64,000 nucleotides of DNA. Origin: Zavarzinella sp. Its GTDB lineage: Bacteria; Planctomycetota; Planctomycetia; Gemmatales; Gemmataceae. The notes beneath the pieces were generated by a model. The model was not told the DNA's origin, made no database searches, and saw only the letters and a list, made by a program, of their open reading frames with translations. A program made the translations under genes and the position numbers. How positions within the stretch are numbered: position 1 is the stretch's first letter; each line of letters begins with the position of its first letter. Location: the NCBI GenBank assembly GCA_041399155.1, contig JAWKTI010000001.1, positions 1,736,001 to 1,800,000 of the forward strand, given 5' to 3'. Positions 18,090 through 26,391 of the stretch are shown here, piece by piece.

Positions 18090-19031
18090 TTAACAACTTG
18101 TCGTGGGTGCAATCCCCATTGCCCGAAATAGTGCCGCATCTGCATCGACGTCGGGATTACCCGCTGTGAGCAACTTCTGGCCAAAAAAGATCGAATCCGC
18201 ACCAGCCAGGAAGCACAATACCTGTAACTCCCGGCTCATCTGATCTCGCCCCGCACTCAGTCGCACGCGGGCATGTGGGAAAGTAATTCGGGTGGTGGCA
18301 ATGTAACGCACCAATTCAATCGAATCCACTGGTGGGGCCATTTCCAGAGGAGTTCCTTTCGAAGGCATCAAGCAGTTGATTGGAACACTTTCCGGCGGTG
18401 TTTCGAGGTGGGTCAGTTCAACCAGCATCATCAGGCGATCTTCAACAGTTTCGCCCATCCCAACGATGCCCCCACAGCAAACGGAAATGCCCGCTTTCTG
18501 AACGTGGTCCAGTGTTTCCAGGCGATCATCGTAGGTCCGTGTGGTGATAATTTCGGGATAATAACGACGAGACGTATCCAGATTGTGGTTATAGGCTGTC
18601 AATCCTGCTTCTTTCAGTCTCTGGGCCTGAGATTCCGTCAGCATTCCCAAGGTGACGCACGCTTCCATATCCAGTTTGCGCACTTCCCGCACCATCTCCA
18701 GCACGGCATCAAACTCAGGTCCGTCTTTCGGCTTTCGCCAGGCAGCACCCATGCAAAAACGGGTCGCACCATCCGCCTTGGCGGCAGCAGCACGCTCTTT
18801 TACTTCCAGCACACTCAGCAGTGGTTCCCGATCCACAGGGGTATCGTAGTGGGCACTTTGGCTGCAATAGCTGCAATCTTCCGGACACCCGCCAGTCTTA
18901 ATGCTCAACAGCGCACAGCGTTGGATTTCGTGATCAGGGCGGTGTTTCCGACTGATCTCTGCACTACGAAACATCAATTCAGGCAACGGCAAATCGTATA
19001 TCGCCTGTAATTCAGCAACTGTCTTTTTCAT
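18090..19031 (-). CDS. bioB: Biotin synthase
   Basis: 313 residues. The radical-SAM cluster motif CPEDCSYCSQSA supplies the three cysteines of the 4Fe-4S centre. Further family motifs are RFCMGAAWRKPKD, CVTLGMLTESQAQRLKEAGL, YNHNLDTSRRYYPEI (N and D ligands), CCGGIVGMGETVEDRL, and RLSAGRDQMSRELQ with the arginine that binds the 2Fe-2S cluster. It inserts sulfur into dethiobiotin. It is the first of three biotin genes (bioB, bioF, bioDA) read on the minus strand. The DJ-1-like gene 33 bases upstream is on the same strand and may share its promoter. Confidence 0.97.
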   Translation of the reverse strand: MKKTVAELQAIYDLPLPELMFRSAEISRKHRPDHEIQRCALLSIKTGGCPEDCSYCSQSAHYDTPVDREPLLSVLEVKERAAAAKADGATRFCMGAAWRKPKDGPEFDAVLEMVREVRKLDMEACVTLGMLTESQAQRLKEAGLTAYNHNLDTSRRYYPEIITTRTYDDRLETLDHVQKAGISVCCGGIVGMGETVEDRLMMLVELTHLETPPESVPINCLMPSKGTPLEMAPPVDSIELVRYIATTRITFPHARVRLSAGRDQMSRELQVLCFLAGADSIFFGQKLLTAGNPDVDADAALFRAMGIAPTTSC

Positions 19032-19064
19032 GATTCTAAACCATCTATCAGATGAGAACGGCGA

Positions 19065-19574
19065 TTACCGCGATTTCAGCAATTTGCACAATTTTCCGTT
19101 CAACACAGGGATACTTTCGGTGTCGCGGGCGGTAATCAGTACACCATCTACCACCGTATCTTCATCGCGATAGCTGGCACCCGCCAGTTTGACATCATCA
19201 CGTAATGCTGGGCTGCAAGTCACCAGTTTACCATCCAGTGTGCCAGCGCTGATCAATAATTGAACCCCGTGGCCAATGGCAACGATGGGCGTACCTTCCT
19301 GGGCAAAAATGCGGGTAATATCCACGGCATCTTCCCACAGTCGCAACCGTTCCGGAGAATGACCACCGGGGATCACCAGAACTGAATAATCGCTGGGGCT
19401 GACATCAGAAAGAGAAAGAAAATCTTCCAGAATGTAGCCGTTCTCGCCTTCAACAAAGTCTTCTTCATCGTTGCTGGCAACAACAATATCGTAGCCTTCT
19501 TCACTCAGGCGGTATGCAACCGAAAAAAATTGCACATCTTCAAACTCATCCGCTACCAAAAACAACGCTCGCAT
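19065..19574 (-). CDS. DJ-1/PfpI-family protein lacking the nucleophilic cysteine
   Basis: 169 residues from the ATG at 19574. The fold is recognisable: MRALFLVADEFEDVQF (first strand, with the conserved Glu), VLVIPGGHSPERLR, then AIGHGVQLL, and RDTESIPVL near the end. In active DJ-1/PfpI proteins the third motif reads A-I/V-C-H-G, with Cys as nucleophile. Here that position (residue 101) is Gly. The protein may therefore be a non-catalytic member or use another chemistry. It sits 33 bases before bioB on the same strand, which may be chance or may mean co-expression. No function can be assigned. Confidence 0.75.
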   Translation of the reverse strand: MRALFLVADEFEDVQFFSVAYRLSEEGYDIVVASNDEEDFVEGENGYILEDFLSLSDVSPSDYSVLVIPGGHSPERLRLWEDAVDITRIFAQEGTPIVAIGHGVQLLISAGTLDGKLVTCSPALRDDVKLAGASYRDEDTVVDGVLITARDTESIPVLNGKLCKLLKSR

Positions 19575-19976
19575 AAACTTTCCTGCCGGGGTGTAGTGCA
19601 ATTGTATGAAAATGAAGCCGTAAGTGGATAACGTGTTCAGGAGTTCTTTTGCCCGATATCAAAGCTGATTTGCAAAGCTGTAATCGCTTTTGATCCGGAG
19701 GTGCAAGCCACAATCAAACACACATGACTACATTTTGCCAGATGGGGAAAGTGAAAACAGGATACAAGTAGATGGTTGAGTTTAGTTTTGTGCAGAAATC
19801 TCAACACTTTTTTGGAACTGAAAGACTTACTCCCGTGCGCACCTGCCCCGTTACCTGGGGCTTAGAGAACCGGCACTTTCAGTGCCGAAGTCAATAGCTT
19901 GCAGGGATTTAAGTTGACTAAACAAACCTCTAAAATTCACTGAACAAAGATGTAGCTGAAACAATGCTCCACTCGA
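19575..19976. other. Non-coding gap upstream of the toxin-antitoxin pair
   Basis: About 400 bases without a credible gene between the divergently read DJ-1-like gene and the toxin-antitoxin promoter. It holds the hairpin pair listed separately. No tRNA or small open frame with a plausible ribosome site was seen. Confidence 0.5.
19845..19887. repeat. Pair of adjacent short hairpins, REP-like
   Basis: Two GC-rich palindromes lie nine bases apart in an otherwise AT-rich gap: GCCCC/GGGGC (19845-19861, seven-base loop) and CGGCACT/AGTGCCG (19871-19887, three-base loop). Neither is followed by a T-run. Paired hairpins of this kind resemble bacterial REP elements. No second copy was noticed in this window, so the assignment rests on structure alone. 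Confidence 0.35.
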
Positions 19977-20016
19977 TTGCATACAAGCTATTCCTTGTGT
20001 ATAATACTCTTATTAT
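19977..20016 (+). promoter_or_regulatory. Promoter with overlapping palindromic operator for the toxin-antitoxin pair
   Basis: TTGCAT (19977-19982) and TATAAT (20000-20005) are separated by 17 bases, close to a sigma-70 consensus. A perfect inverted repeat, ATAATA-CTCT-TATTAT (20001-20016), overlaps the -10 box and the first two bases of the antitoxin start codon at 20015. Transcription would begin about at 20011-20013, leaving almost no 5' leader. Binding of the antitoxin or the complex to the palindrome would block the promoter, as is usual for such modules; that part is inferred. Confidence 0.55.
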
Positions 20017-20233
20017 GAATCAACTTCTAACAGATATCAAAAAGCTGTCAGTTTCCGAGCGAATAATTCTCGTTGAAGAAATATGGAACAGCATTCTACC
20101 GTTGAAAATAGACATTCCCGAAGAAGATCGGGAAGAGTTTTATCATCGATACGCCGCACATCAGGCTGATCCAACAACAGGCATCCCATGGTCAGAGTTG
20201 CGTGCAAAGTTGTTTCTTGAGACACAAGATTGA
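20015..20233 (+). CDS. Antitoxin of the putative addiction module family
   Basis: 72 residues. The sequence MNQLLTDIKKLSVSERIILVEEIWNSI matches the short, acidic 'addiction module component' family, whose members pair with ParE/RelE toxins; they typically open with a helix followed by L-S-x-x-E-R-I-x-L-V-E-x-I-W. Acidic C-terminal residues (EEDREEFYHRY, WSELRAKLF) probably wrap the toxin. The ATG at 20015 is chosen because it begins the family consensus; an in-frame ATG at 19964 would add 17 unrelated residues upstream of the -10 box. The stop codon overlaps the toxin's ATG by one base (TGATG), so the two are translationally coupled. Confidence 0.85.
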   Translation: MNQLLTDIKKLSVSERIILVEEIWNSILPLKIDIPEEDREEFYHRYAAHQADPTTGIPWSELRAKLFLETQD

Positions 20234-20517
20234 TGGACATTATTTTTAGACCTGAAGCTGAAATGGAGATACTGGAAGCAAGGACTTGGTATGAGTTGCG
20301 TTCTGCTGGATTAGGTTTTGAATTCGCCAGGGCAGTTGAAGTAGCAATAGAAACCGCATCAAGAATGCCCCATGGATTTGAGAAAATAGATGGGGAATTT
20401 CGGCAGATTCTTTTGTGCCGTTTTCCATATTCAATTATTTACCGTTCATCCGAAAGTGAACTCGTTGTTGTATCTTGTTATCATCACAAACGAAAACCAG
20501 GTTTCTGGACAGGCTGA
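20233..20517 (+). CDS. RelE/ParE-superfamily toxin
   Basis: 94 residues, basic. The sequence has the ParE-like pattern: IIFRPEAEMEILEARTWYE (helix hairpin), GLGFEFARAVEVAIETASRMP, FRQILLCRFPYSIIYR (central strands, with the conserved Arg and Tyr) and VVSCYHHKRKPGFW at the end, where the H-x-x-R-x-P motif is typical of this family. Related toxins inhibit gyrase or cleave ribosomal mRNA; which applies here cannot be told. It follows its antitoxin with a one-base overlap. The TTG directly upstream is an alternative start. Confidence 0.85.
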   Translation: MDIIFRPEAEMEILEARTWYELRSAGLGFEFARAVEVAIETASRMPHGFEKIDGEFRQILLCRFPYSIIYRSSESELVVVSCYHHKRKPGFWTG

Positions 20518-20637
20518 AAATAACATAGGACTCCAATAAATCATTTTTTCGGCCCCTTTTAATTCACAGTTGTTTCATGCTTTCCGCTGATACAACCGAA
20601 AAAGTGGCTCAAGAAAAACAATTCTACACGCTGTTAA

Positions 20638-21750
20638 CTACTTACCAGCTAACAATTTACGTCGCAGCTGCACTGCCAGAGCCAGTTGTTCAATGATCTG
20701 AACTGAGTGATCCCAGCCGAGGCATTCGTCCGTAATACTTTGGCCGTACGTCAAGTCCGCCTTCGTCGTCAATTCCTGTCGCCCTTCTACCAGGTGGGAC
20801 TCCACCATCACCCCAGCGATCTGCTTTTCCCCTTCCGCAATCTGCTGGCAGACATTCTGACAAACAGACAATTGTTGAATTGCTTTCTTATGACTGTTTG
20901 CGTGGGAAAAATCGATCATCAGGTGGGTCGACAACTGGGCTTCCTGTAACGAAGTGATTGCTGCGCGCACGCTTTCCGGGTAAAAGTTCGGCGTTTTGCC
21001 ACCACGCAAGATCAAGTGGCAATCGGGGTTGCCCAGTGTTTCCACAATGGCTACCTGGCCGTTTTTATGTACCGACAGGAAATGGTGTCGTCCACGTGCG
21101 GCCAGAATAGCATCCAAGGCGATCCGCACGTTGCCATCGGTGCCATTTTTAAAGCCAATTGGTGCGGAAATACCTGATGCCAGTTCGCGGTGAACCTGTG
21201 ATTCTGTGGTGCGGGCTCCGATTGCCCCCCAACTGATCAGATCGGCAATATATTGTGGAGAAATGGTGTCCAGAAACTCCGATGCTGCGGGGACTCCCAC
21301 CTGATTTATTTTCAAAAGCAGGTCGCGTGCGATCCGCAGGCCTTCGTTAATGCGAAAACTGCCGTCGAGGTAAGGATCATTAATGAGTCCTTTCCAGCCT
21401 ATCGTGGTGCGGGGTTTTTCGAAATACACCCGCATAATTATTTCTAAATCTTCGTGAAATTTCTGTCTGATCGGCAGTAACCGCTGGGCAGATTCCAGTG
21501 CCGCATTGGGATCGTGAATCGAGCACGGACCAATTACAACAAATAAACGGTCAGATTTCCCCTGCAGAATCGTTTTGACATTCGTGCGACAATTAGAAAT
21601 CAGCAATTCCGTAGCAGTATTCTGAATCGGGAAAAAACGAATCAGGTTTTCCGGTGGGGGCAATGGCGTAATGTTCCCGATTCGTTCATCATCAGTGAGT
21701 GAGGTGCGATCCAACATTGGCTTATCAGTGGTGTGCGGAAGCAAATTCAT
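20638..21750 (-). CDS. 3-deoxy-7-phosphoheptulonate synthase (DAHP synthase, class I)
   Basis: 370 residues, close to the AroF/G/H length. Recognisable stretches are VVIGPCSIHDPNAALE, MRVYFEKPRTTIGWKGLINDP, the GxxAxRTTESQVHRELASG region, PIGFKNGTDG, HLILRGGKTPNF, DFSHANSHK and the C-terminal GQSITDECLGW. It joins phosphoenolpyruvate and erythrose 4-phosphate as the first step of the shikimate pathway. Which amino acid inhibits it cannot be read with confidence, so aroF, aroG or aroH is not chosen. The start at 21750 gives the family length; a second ATG is at 21717. It stands alone and is divergent from the aldo/keto reductase. Confidence 0.95.
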   Translation of the reverse strand: MNLLPHTTDKPMLDRTSLTDDERIGNITPLPPPENLIRFFPIQNTATELLISNCRTNVKTILQGKSDRLFVVIGPCSIHDPNAALESAQRLLPIRQKFHEDLEIIMRVYFEKPRTTIGWKGLINDPYLDGSFRINEGLRIARDLLLKINQVGVPAASEFLDTISPQYIADLISWGAIGARTTESQVHRELASGISAPIGFKNGTDGNVRIALDAILAARGRHHFLSVHKNGQVAIVETLGNPDCHLILRGGKTPNFYPESVRAAITSLQEAQLSTHLMIDFSHANSHKKAIQQLSVCQNVCQQIAEGEKQIAGVMVESHLVEGRQELTTKADLTYGQSITDECLGWDHSVQIIEQLALAVQLRRKLLAGK

Positions 21751-21915
21751 CCCACTGTTCTATCAAAAACAAAAGAGATGCAAGATATCAGAACATAACA
21801 ATCCTGCTATATTTTTATATTTCAATATTGAAATATTGCTTGCGGGCACTATTTGCACCCATGTGGGCGATTTTTTCTAAACTGAAATCAACATTATTTC
21901 CAGCAGCAAAAACTC

Positions 21916-22887
21916 ATGAATTATCGAAAACTAGGCCGCACACAGTGGGATGTCAGTGATATTGGTTACGGCATGTGGGGGCTGGCAGGCTGGGCGGATC
22001 GGAACGACGTGGAAACTCGACAATCACTGCAACTGGCAGTCGACATGGGCTGCAATTTTTTTGATACCGCACTGGCCTATGGCGACGGACTCAGCGAGAA
22101 GTTCCTGGGGGAATTGCTTCGGGCAAACCCTGAAAAAAACCTCATAATCGCCACCAAAATTCCTCCAAAAAACCGAATCTGGCCATCCCAGCGTGGGTTT
22201 GCGATCGCAGATGTCTTTCCCGATGACTACATCAAAAGCAGCGTGGAAACTTCGTTAACCAATCTGGGAGCGGATTCGCTGGACTTGATCCAGTTTCACG
22301 TATGGGAAGACGACTGGCATCGGGAAGTTGGCTGGCAACGCACCATGGAATCGCTGAAAACACAAGGTCTGGTGCGTGCTGTGGGTATCAGTTTGAATCG
22401 CTGGGAGCCCACGAACGTACTCAAAACATTGGAAACCGGCCTTATCGATGCAGTTCAGGTGATTTACAACATTTTCGACCAGAATCCGGAAGATGAACTC
22501 TTTCCTTATTGTGTTGCGAACAACATTGGCGTGATAGCAAGGGTGCCGTTTGATGAAGGTACATTGACAGGCAATTTGACCAAAAACAGCACATGGCCTG
22601 CAGGTGACTGGCGAAACACCTATTTTGTACCCGAAAATCTGCACGCGAGCGTGGATCGTGCAGAACAACTTCGCCCACTGATCCCTCAGGGAATGACGAT
22701 GGCCGAAATGGCGTTGCGGTTTATCCTTTCGAATCCCGCTATCAGCACGATCATTCCAGGTATGAGAAAAAATTCACATGTGTTGAGCAACATCGCCTGC
22801 AGTGATGCCGGTGGGCTACCAGACGAATTACTGACACAATTGAAAGCTCATCGCTGGGACCGCACACCCACATCGTGGTCGCAGTGA
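21916..22887 (+). CDS. Aldo/keto reductase
   Basis: 323 residues forming an (alpha/beta)8 NADPH-dependent reductase. The N-terminus MNYRKLGRTQWDVSDIGYGMWGLAGW is typical; catalytic Asp and Tyr occur in NFFDTALAYGDGLSEKFLGE, the lysine in IIATKIPP and the His in LDLIQFHVWEDDW. NPAISTIIPGMRKNSHVLSN near the end is the NADPH phosphate-binding region. Substrate unknown; YajO/AKR11-type members reduce aldehydes and ketones. It is followed by argS after 99 bases. Confidence 0.93.
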   Translation: MNYRKLGRTQWDVSDIGYGMWGLAGWADRNDVETRQSLQLAVDMGCNFFDTALAYGDGLSEKFLGELLRANPEKNLIIATKIPPKNRIWPSQRGFAIADVFPDDYIKSSVETSLTNLGADSLDLIQFHVWEDDWHREVGWQRTMESLKTQGLVRAVGISLNRWEPTNVLKTLETGLIDAVQVIYNIFDQNPEDELFPYCVANNIGVIARVPFDEGTLTGNLTKNSTWPAGDWRNTYFVPENLHASVDRAEQLRPLIPQGMTMAEMALRFILSNPAISTIIPGMRKNSHVLSNIACSDAGGLPDELLTQLKAHRWDRTPTSWSQ

Positions 22888-22926
22888 TCACCTTTTTTAC
22901 GGTGGGGTATCTTTCAGGTATCGCCC

Positions 22927-22962
22927 TTGATTAACTTCCCCACAATTCGATACTAAACTTCT
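22927..22962 (+). promoter_or_regulatory. Possible promoter for argS
   Basis: TTGATT followed, after about 16-17 bases, by GATACT/ATACTA lies 25-60 bases upstream of the argS start. Each hexamer matches four of six consensus positions. The match is modest. Confidence 0.25.
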
Positions 22963-22986
22963 TTCGTTGAAAGGACTTGGACTTCC

Positions 22987-24807
22987 ATGCAACTGATTGC
23001 CGAAATCCAGGGCGTTTTTCGCCCGATTCTGGAACAATTATTTCCCGAACAGAACATTTCGGAATTATTGCAGTTGATTCGCCCCGCACAGCAGGCTGCT
23101 CACGGGGACTATCAGGCCAACTGCGCGATGCCATTGGGCAAAAAAGTGGGTCGCAATCCACGTGAAATCGCCAATGAAATTGTGGCTGCCCTGCCCACCA
23201 CGGGGATCATTCAATCTGCTGAAGTGGCAGGAGCAGGCTTCATCAACCTGACTATTTCGCCACAATGGCTATCGACCACGCTGACCGCACTGGCAAATGA
23301 TGACCGCTTAGGGATTTCGCAGCCTGAAAAACCCAGAAAGGTGGTGATTGATTACTCCAGCCCGAACGTCGCTAAACCGTTACACGTTGGGCACTTACGA
23401 AGCAGTATTATCGGCGACGCGATTACCCGCCTGCTGCGATTTCTGGGCCACCACGTGGTAACGGACAATCACCTGGGCGACTGGGGCACACAATTCGGCA
23501 TGCTGATCTATGGCTATCGCAATTTTCTGGATCCTGCAGGCTATAAGGAAAACCCGGTGGCAGAACTGGCCAGGTTGTACAAACTGGTGCGAAAGAAGAT
23601 TAAGGAAGAAGGCGGTCAGGAAGATGAAGGTGGGCCGACCTCGACACCGATTGCCGATACCTGTCGACTGGAAACAGCCAAACTGCATGGAGGGGATGCG
23701 GCGAACATGCAGTTGTGGCAGGAATTCATGCCCCACTGTCTGGCGGAAATCCATGCCACGTACAAGATGCTCGGAATGCTGCCGTTTGATCATGAATTTG
23801 GTGAAAGTTATTACAACGAAATGCTGCCCGGAATTGTGCAGGAAATGCTTGCGAAAAACCTGGCCCAGGAAAGCCAGGGTGCGGTGGTGATTCCGAATGC
23901 CAAAGGAATTTACCCCACCACACCAGAAGAATTAACAACCGAAGAGCCCCCTGCCCTGATCCGCAAACGGGACGGTGCGTTTACCTATACCACTACCGAT
24001 CTTGCGACAATTCGCTATCGACAGGAAAAGTTCACCCCAGACGAACTGCTCTACGTGGTAGACTACAGACAGGCACTGCACTTCAAAACGCTGTTTGCCC
24101 ACGCCCGTAGATGGGGCTGGGATCAAACACGGCTGGAACACATCAGTTTTGGGGCCATTCTGGGCGAAGACGGCAAACCACTGCAAACGCGGGAAGGCGA
24201 CCCCTACCCGCTGAATGATCTGTGTGGAGATGCCAGTGGAAAGGGGTTGGAAAAATACCATCTAAACCACAAAAAGCGTATTGAAGAGGGCAAGGAAGTG
24301 CCTAGTCTCTCCAAAAAAGAGATCTTCGATATTGGGGTTGCAGTGGGCATCGGTGCGATGAAGTACGCCGATTTATCGCAAAACCGCACGTCAAACTACA
24401 AATATTCGCCAGCCAAGATGCTGGCGACCGATGGTAATACCGGCAGTTATATGCAGTATGCTTACGCACGTTGCTGTGGAATTTTCCGCAAAGCAGGCTG
24501 CCATCTGGAAGAACTGACCGGTGCTAGAATTGTGATTTCCGAACCCCAGGAAAAAGCACTGGCACTGCAACTTTGCAAGTTTGAAGATGTGTTGCAGGAC
24601 TGCGCGAAAGATTTCTACCTTCACTCGATTGCGAGTTACTTGTGGGATCTGGCAAAAGCCGCCAATGTGTTTTACGACCAATGCGAAGTTCTGACCGCCC
24701 CCACTGCAGAAATTCGATCCAGCAGGTTAATGTTGGTAGAACTCATTGGGAAAACCATCAAGCAAGCACTGGATATTCTGGGAATCCAAACTGTGGAACA
24801 AATGTGA
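22987..24807 (+). CDS. argS: Arginine--tRNA ligase
   Basis: 606 residues. The N-terminal tRNA-binding add-on domain (GDYQANCAMPLGKKVGRNPREIA) precedes the class I core with PNVAKPLHVGHLRSSIIGDAI (HIGH motif as HVGH) and TDNHLGDWGTQFG. KRDGAFTYTTTDLATIRYR and FGAILGEDGKPLQTREGDPY follow; as in many ArgRS, no canonical KMSK is present. The anticodon-binding region holds TGSYMQYAYARCCGI and the C-terminus ends SRLMLVELIGKTIKQALDILGI. It charges tRNA-Arg. It converges on tsaE with a 24-base gap. Confidence 0.97.
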   Translation: MQLIAEIQGVFRPILEQLFPEQNISELLQLIRPAQQAAHGDYQANCAMPLGKKVGRNPREIANEIVAALPTTGIIQSAEVAGAGFINLTISPQWLSTTLTALANDDRLGISQPEKPRKVVIDYSSPNVAKPLHVGHLRSSIIGDAITRLLRFLGHHVVTDNHLGDWGTQFGMLIYGYRNFLDPAGYKENPVAELARLYKLVRKKIKEEGGQEDEGGPTSTPIADTCRLETAKLHGGDAANMQLWQEFMPHCLAEIHATYKMLGMLPFDHEFGESYYNEMLPGIVQEMLAKNLAQESQGAVVIPNAKGIYPTTPEELTTEEPPALIRKRDGAFTYTTTDLATIRYRQEKFTPDELLYVVDYRQALHFKTLFAHARRWGWDQTRLEHISFGAILGEDGKPLQTREGDPYPLNDLCGDASGKGLEKYHLNHKKRIEEGKEVPSLSKKEIFDIGVAVGIGAMKYADLSQNRTSNYKYSPAKMLATDGNTGSYMQYAYARCCGIFRKAGCHLEELTGARIVISEPQEKALALQLCKFEDVLQDCAKDFYLHSIASYLWDLAKAANVFYDQCEVLTAPTAEIRSSRLMLVELIGKTIKQALDILGIQTVEQM

Positions 24808-24831
24808 CAAGGCTCTCATTTTTTCGCGATT

Positions 24832-25311
24832 TTAAACGGTCCACTTTTCTATAATTCGTGTCAGCAATGCGGTTTCCCGATCTCCAGTTGGTTCGATAGT
24901 AATCAATCTTTCCGAAGGTGATAGTGGTTCCAAAGTAACATCCCAACGATTCGTGGGCAGTATTTCGCAAAAACGGTTCCCCCACTCAACGACAGACACA
25001 CCATTCGAAGTCCAGTATTCTGCCGCACCAATCTCCAGAAGTTCTTCAGCAGTATTCAACCGATACAGATCAAAATGGTAAATGGGCAAACGTGCGGGAT
25101 ATTCGTGGATCAACGTAAAGGTGGGGCTGTGCACCGCGTGGGGATTGGTGGCACCCAAGCCGATTGCCAACCCTCGAGTGAAAAATGTTTTTCCCGCACC
25201 CAACGGACCAGACAAACTAATCAATAACGGATTAACTATATAAGATCCGATTAATACAGCTAGATTCGTTGTATCTTCTTCGCAGGTAAGAACTTGAGAA
25301 AAACGCGACAT
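24832..25311 (-). CDS. tsaE: tRNA threonylcarbamoyladenosine biosynthesis ATPase TsaE
   Basis: 159 residues from the ATG at 25311, the family size. Walker A is GPLGAGKTFFTRGLA; SPTFTLIHEY and YHFDLYRL are the family switch and Walker B-type regions, and VSVVEWGNRF the downstream motif. TsaE is the P-loop ATPase that, with TsaB and TsaD, makes N6-threonylcarbamoyladenosine at position 37 of ANN-decoding tRNAs. It begins eight bases after the membrane protein gene upstream, so both are likely cotranscribed. tsaB and tsaD are not in the window. Confidence 0.95.
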   Translation of the reverse strand: MSRFSQVLTCEEDTTNLAVLIGSYIVNPLLISLSGPLGAGKTFFTRGLAIGLGATNPHAVHSPTFTLIHEYPARLPIYHFDLYRLNTAEELLEIGAAEYWTSNGVSVVEWGNRFCEILPTNRWDVTLEPLSPSERLITIEPTGDRETALLTRIIEKWTV

Positions 25312-25318
25312 TACAGAA

Positions 25319-26152
25319 CTACCCACGTTGGTGCTGGGATTGAATACCACGCAACGCCTTGACCATCAATTCAAAGTGCTCCTGAAAGCGGTGATTGTTC
25401 ACTTCGGCCTGATTGAGTGTGAATGCCACCAGATATCGATCGTGGGAACTGGTACTTCCCTGCTCTGCAATTCGAATCAGTTCCACCAGCACGGCACCGT
25501 GTTCAAAATCAAATAATGCCCTTCGCAGGTTTCCGTGATTAATATCTCGCATGATTTCATCTAACTTTGGGAATATTTTGTGCCGCATGTTGATTCCCAA
25601 CTGGCACCAGGACTGTAATTGTTGCGCAAAGTTGGCACTGGGCATCAGTTCCAGCATTTTCTGCTGCACCTGCCCTTTCCGTACACCTTCTGCTACCACT
25701 TCGGGTAATTCACCTGAAGTGCGGTTGAATTGGATGAGTACCGAATAATCGATACCACCACGCAAACGAGTATAATAACGTACTACTTTTGCCCACTTTG
25801 CGTGGTGAAAAGTGCCAGGATCGCGTGCTAGTGTTAACCAGGCGTAACCCACCAATATCAGTGCGATAATGCCGTTGCTCATGCCGAATGCGGCGAACAT
25901 CACGTTCAGTGAGGTGCGTTCATCTGAGATCAGCGGCTTCAACGGTACCAGCCAGGCCCACGCACCCTTTATTGGGGATTCTCTCTGGAGAACAGTAATG
26001 GCACCTGCCAGCAGACCAAAACCAGTCAATAACCAGACCAGACGGTGGGGGTTGATCACTCTTTTGATCAACGGACGTGCAAAAACCACCCGCAACAGGA
26101 CAAAAACTGCCCCGGAAGCAGCAATCAGTTTCGTAAGTTCCGTGGTGTTCAT
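25319..26152 (-). CDS. Membrane protein of unknown function
   Basis: 277 residues. Three hydrophobic segments lie in the N-terminal 120 residues: about 6-24 (LIAASGAVFVLLRVVFA), 38-58 (RLVWLLTGFGLLAGAITVL) and 88-108 (FGMSNGIIALILVGYAWLTLA). The remaining 160 residues are soluble and helical, with a GGIDYSVLIQFNRTSGELPEVVAEG stretch and many charged residues. No family is recognised. It lies eight bases ahead of tsaE on the minus strand; that neighbour is a housekeeping gene and says little about function. It is divergent from an exported protein gene. Confidence 0.75.
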   Translation of the reverse strand: MNTTELTKLIAASGAVFVLLRVVFARPLIKRVINPHRLVWLLTGFGLLAGAITVLQRESPIKGAWAWLVPLKPLISDERTSLNVMFAAFGMSNGIIALILVGYAWLTLARDPGTFHHAKWAKVVRYYTRLRGGIDYSVLIQFNRTSGELPEVVAEGVRKGQVQQKMLELMPSANFAQQLQSWCQLGINMRHKIFPKLDEIMRDINHGNLRRALFDFEHGAVLVELIRIAEQGSTSSHDRYLVAFTLNQAEVNNHRFQEHFELMVKALRGIQSQHQRG

Positions 26153-26313
26153 TGCCTATCCAGTAACGGGCTGACTAAAAAGAAGTTCGGAAAAAGATAC
26201 CCAGCCTTCATGAGAATATTTTCATTAGTTTGTTTTTTCCCACTGTATCAGCGGTAAAGAGCCTATTTTCCACCAATTTGCTTCTTTCGCAAACATTTCC
26301 GGGTCCAATTTGT

Positions 26314-26349
26314 TATAATTGAGTCCAGTGGTTTGGGGTAGGAGACCCC
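26314..26349 (+). promoter_or_regulatory. TATAAT box and short hairpin upstream of the exported protein gene
   Basis: A perfect -10 hexamer TATAAT (26314-26319) has no convincing -35 at 16-18 bases. Twenty bases further on, GGGGT-AGGAG-ACCCC (26335-26349) can form a small hairpin whose loop is a ribosome-site-like AGGAG. It is 43 bases before the start codon used, so it is not the ribosome site of this gene. Role unknown. Confidence 0.3.
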
Positions 26350-26391
26350 GTGGTGATTCGAATAATTTCGAAGTATTAGGTGCGTGTTTTC

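Noticed and set aside
18273..19010. 245-codon plus-strand open frame opposite bioB
   Set aside because: It is antisense to a clear radical-SAM gene and is rich in His, Arg and Gln in a pattern that mirrors bioB codons.
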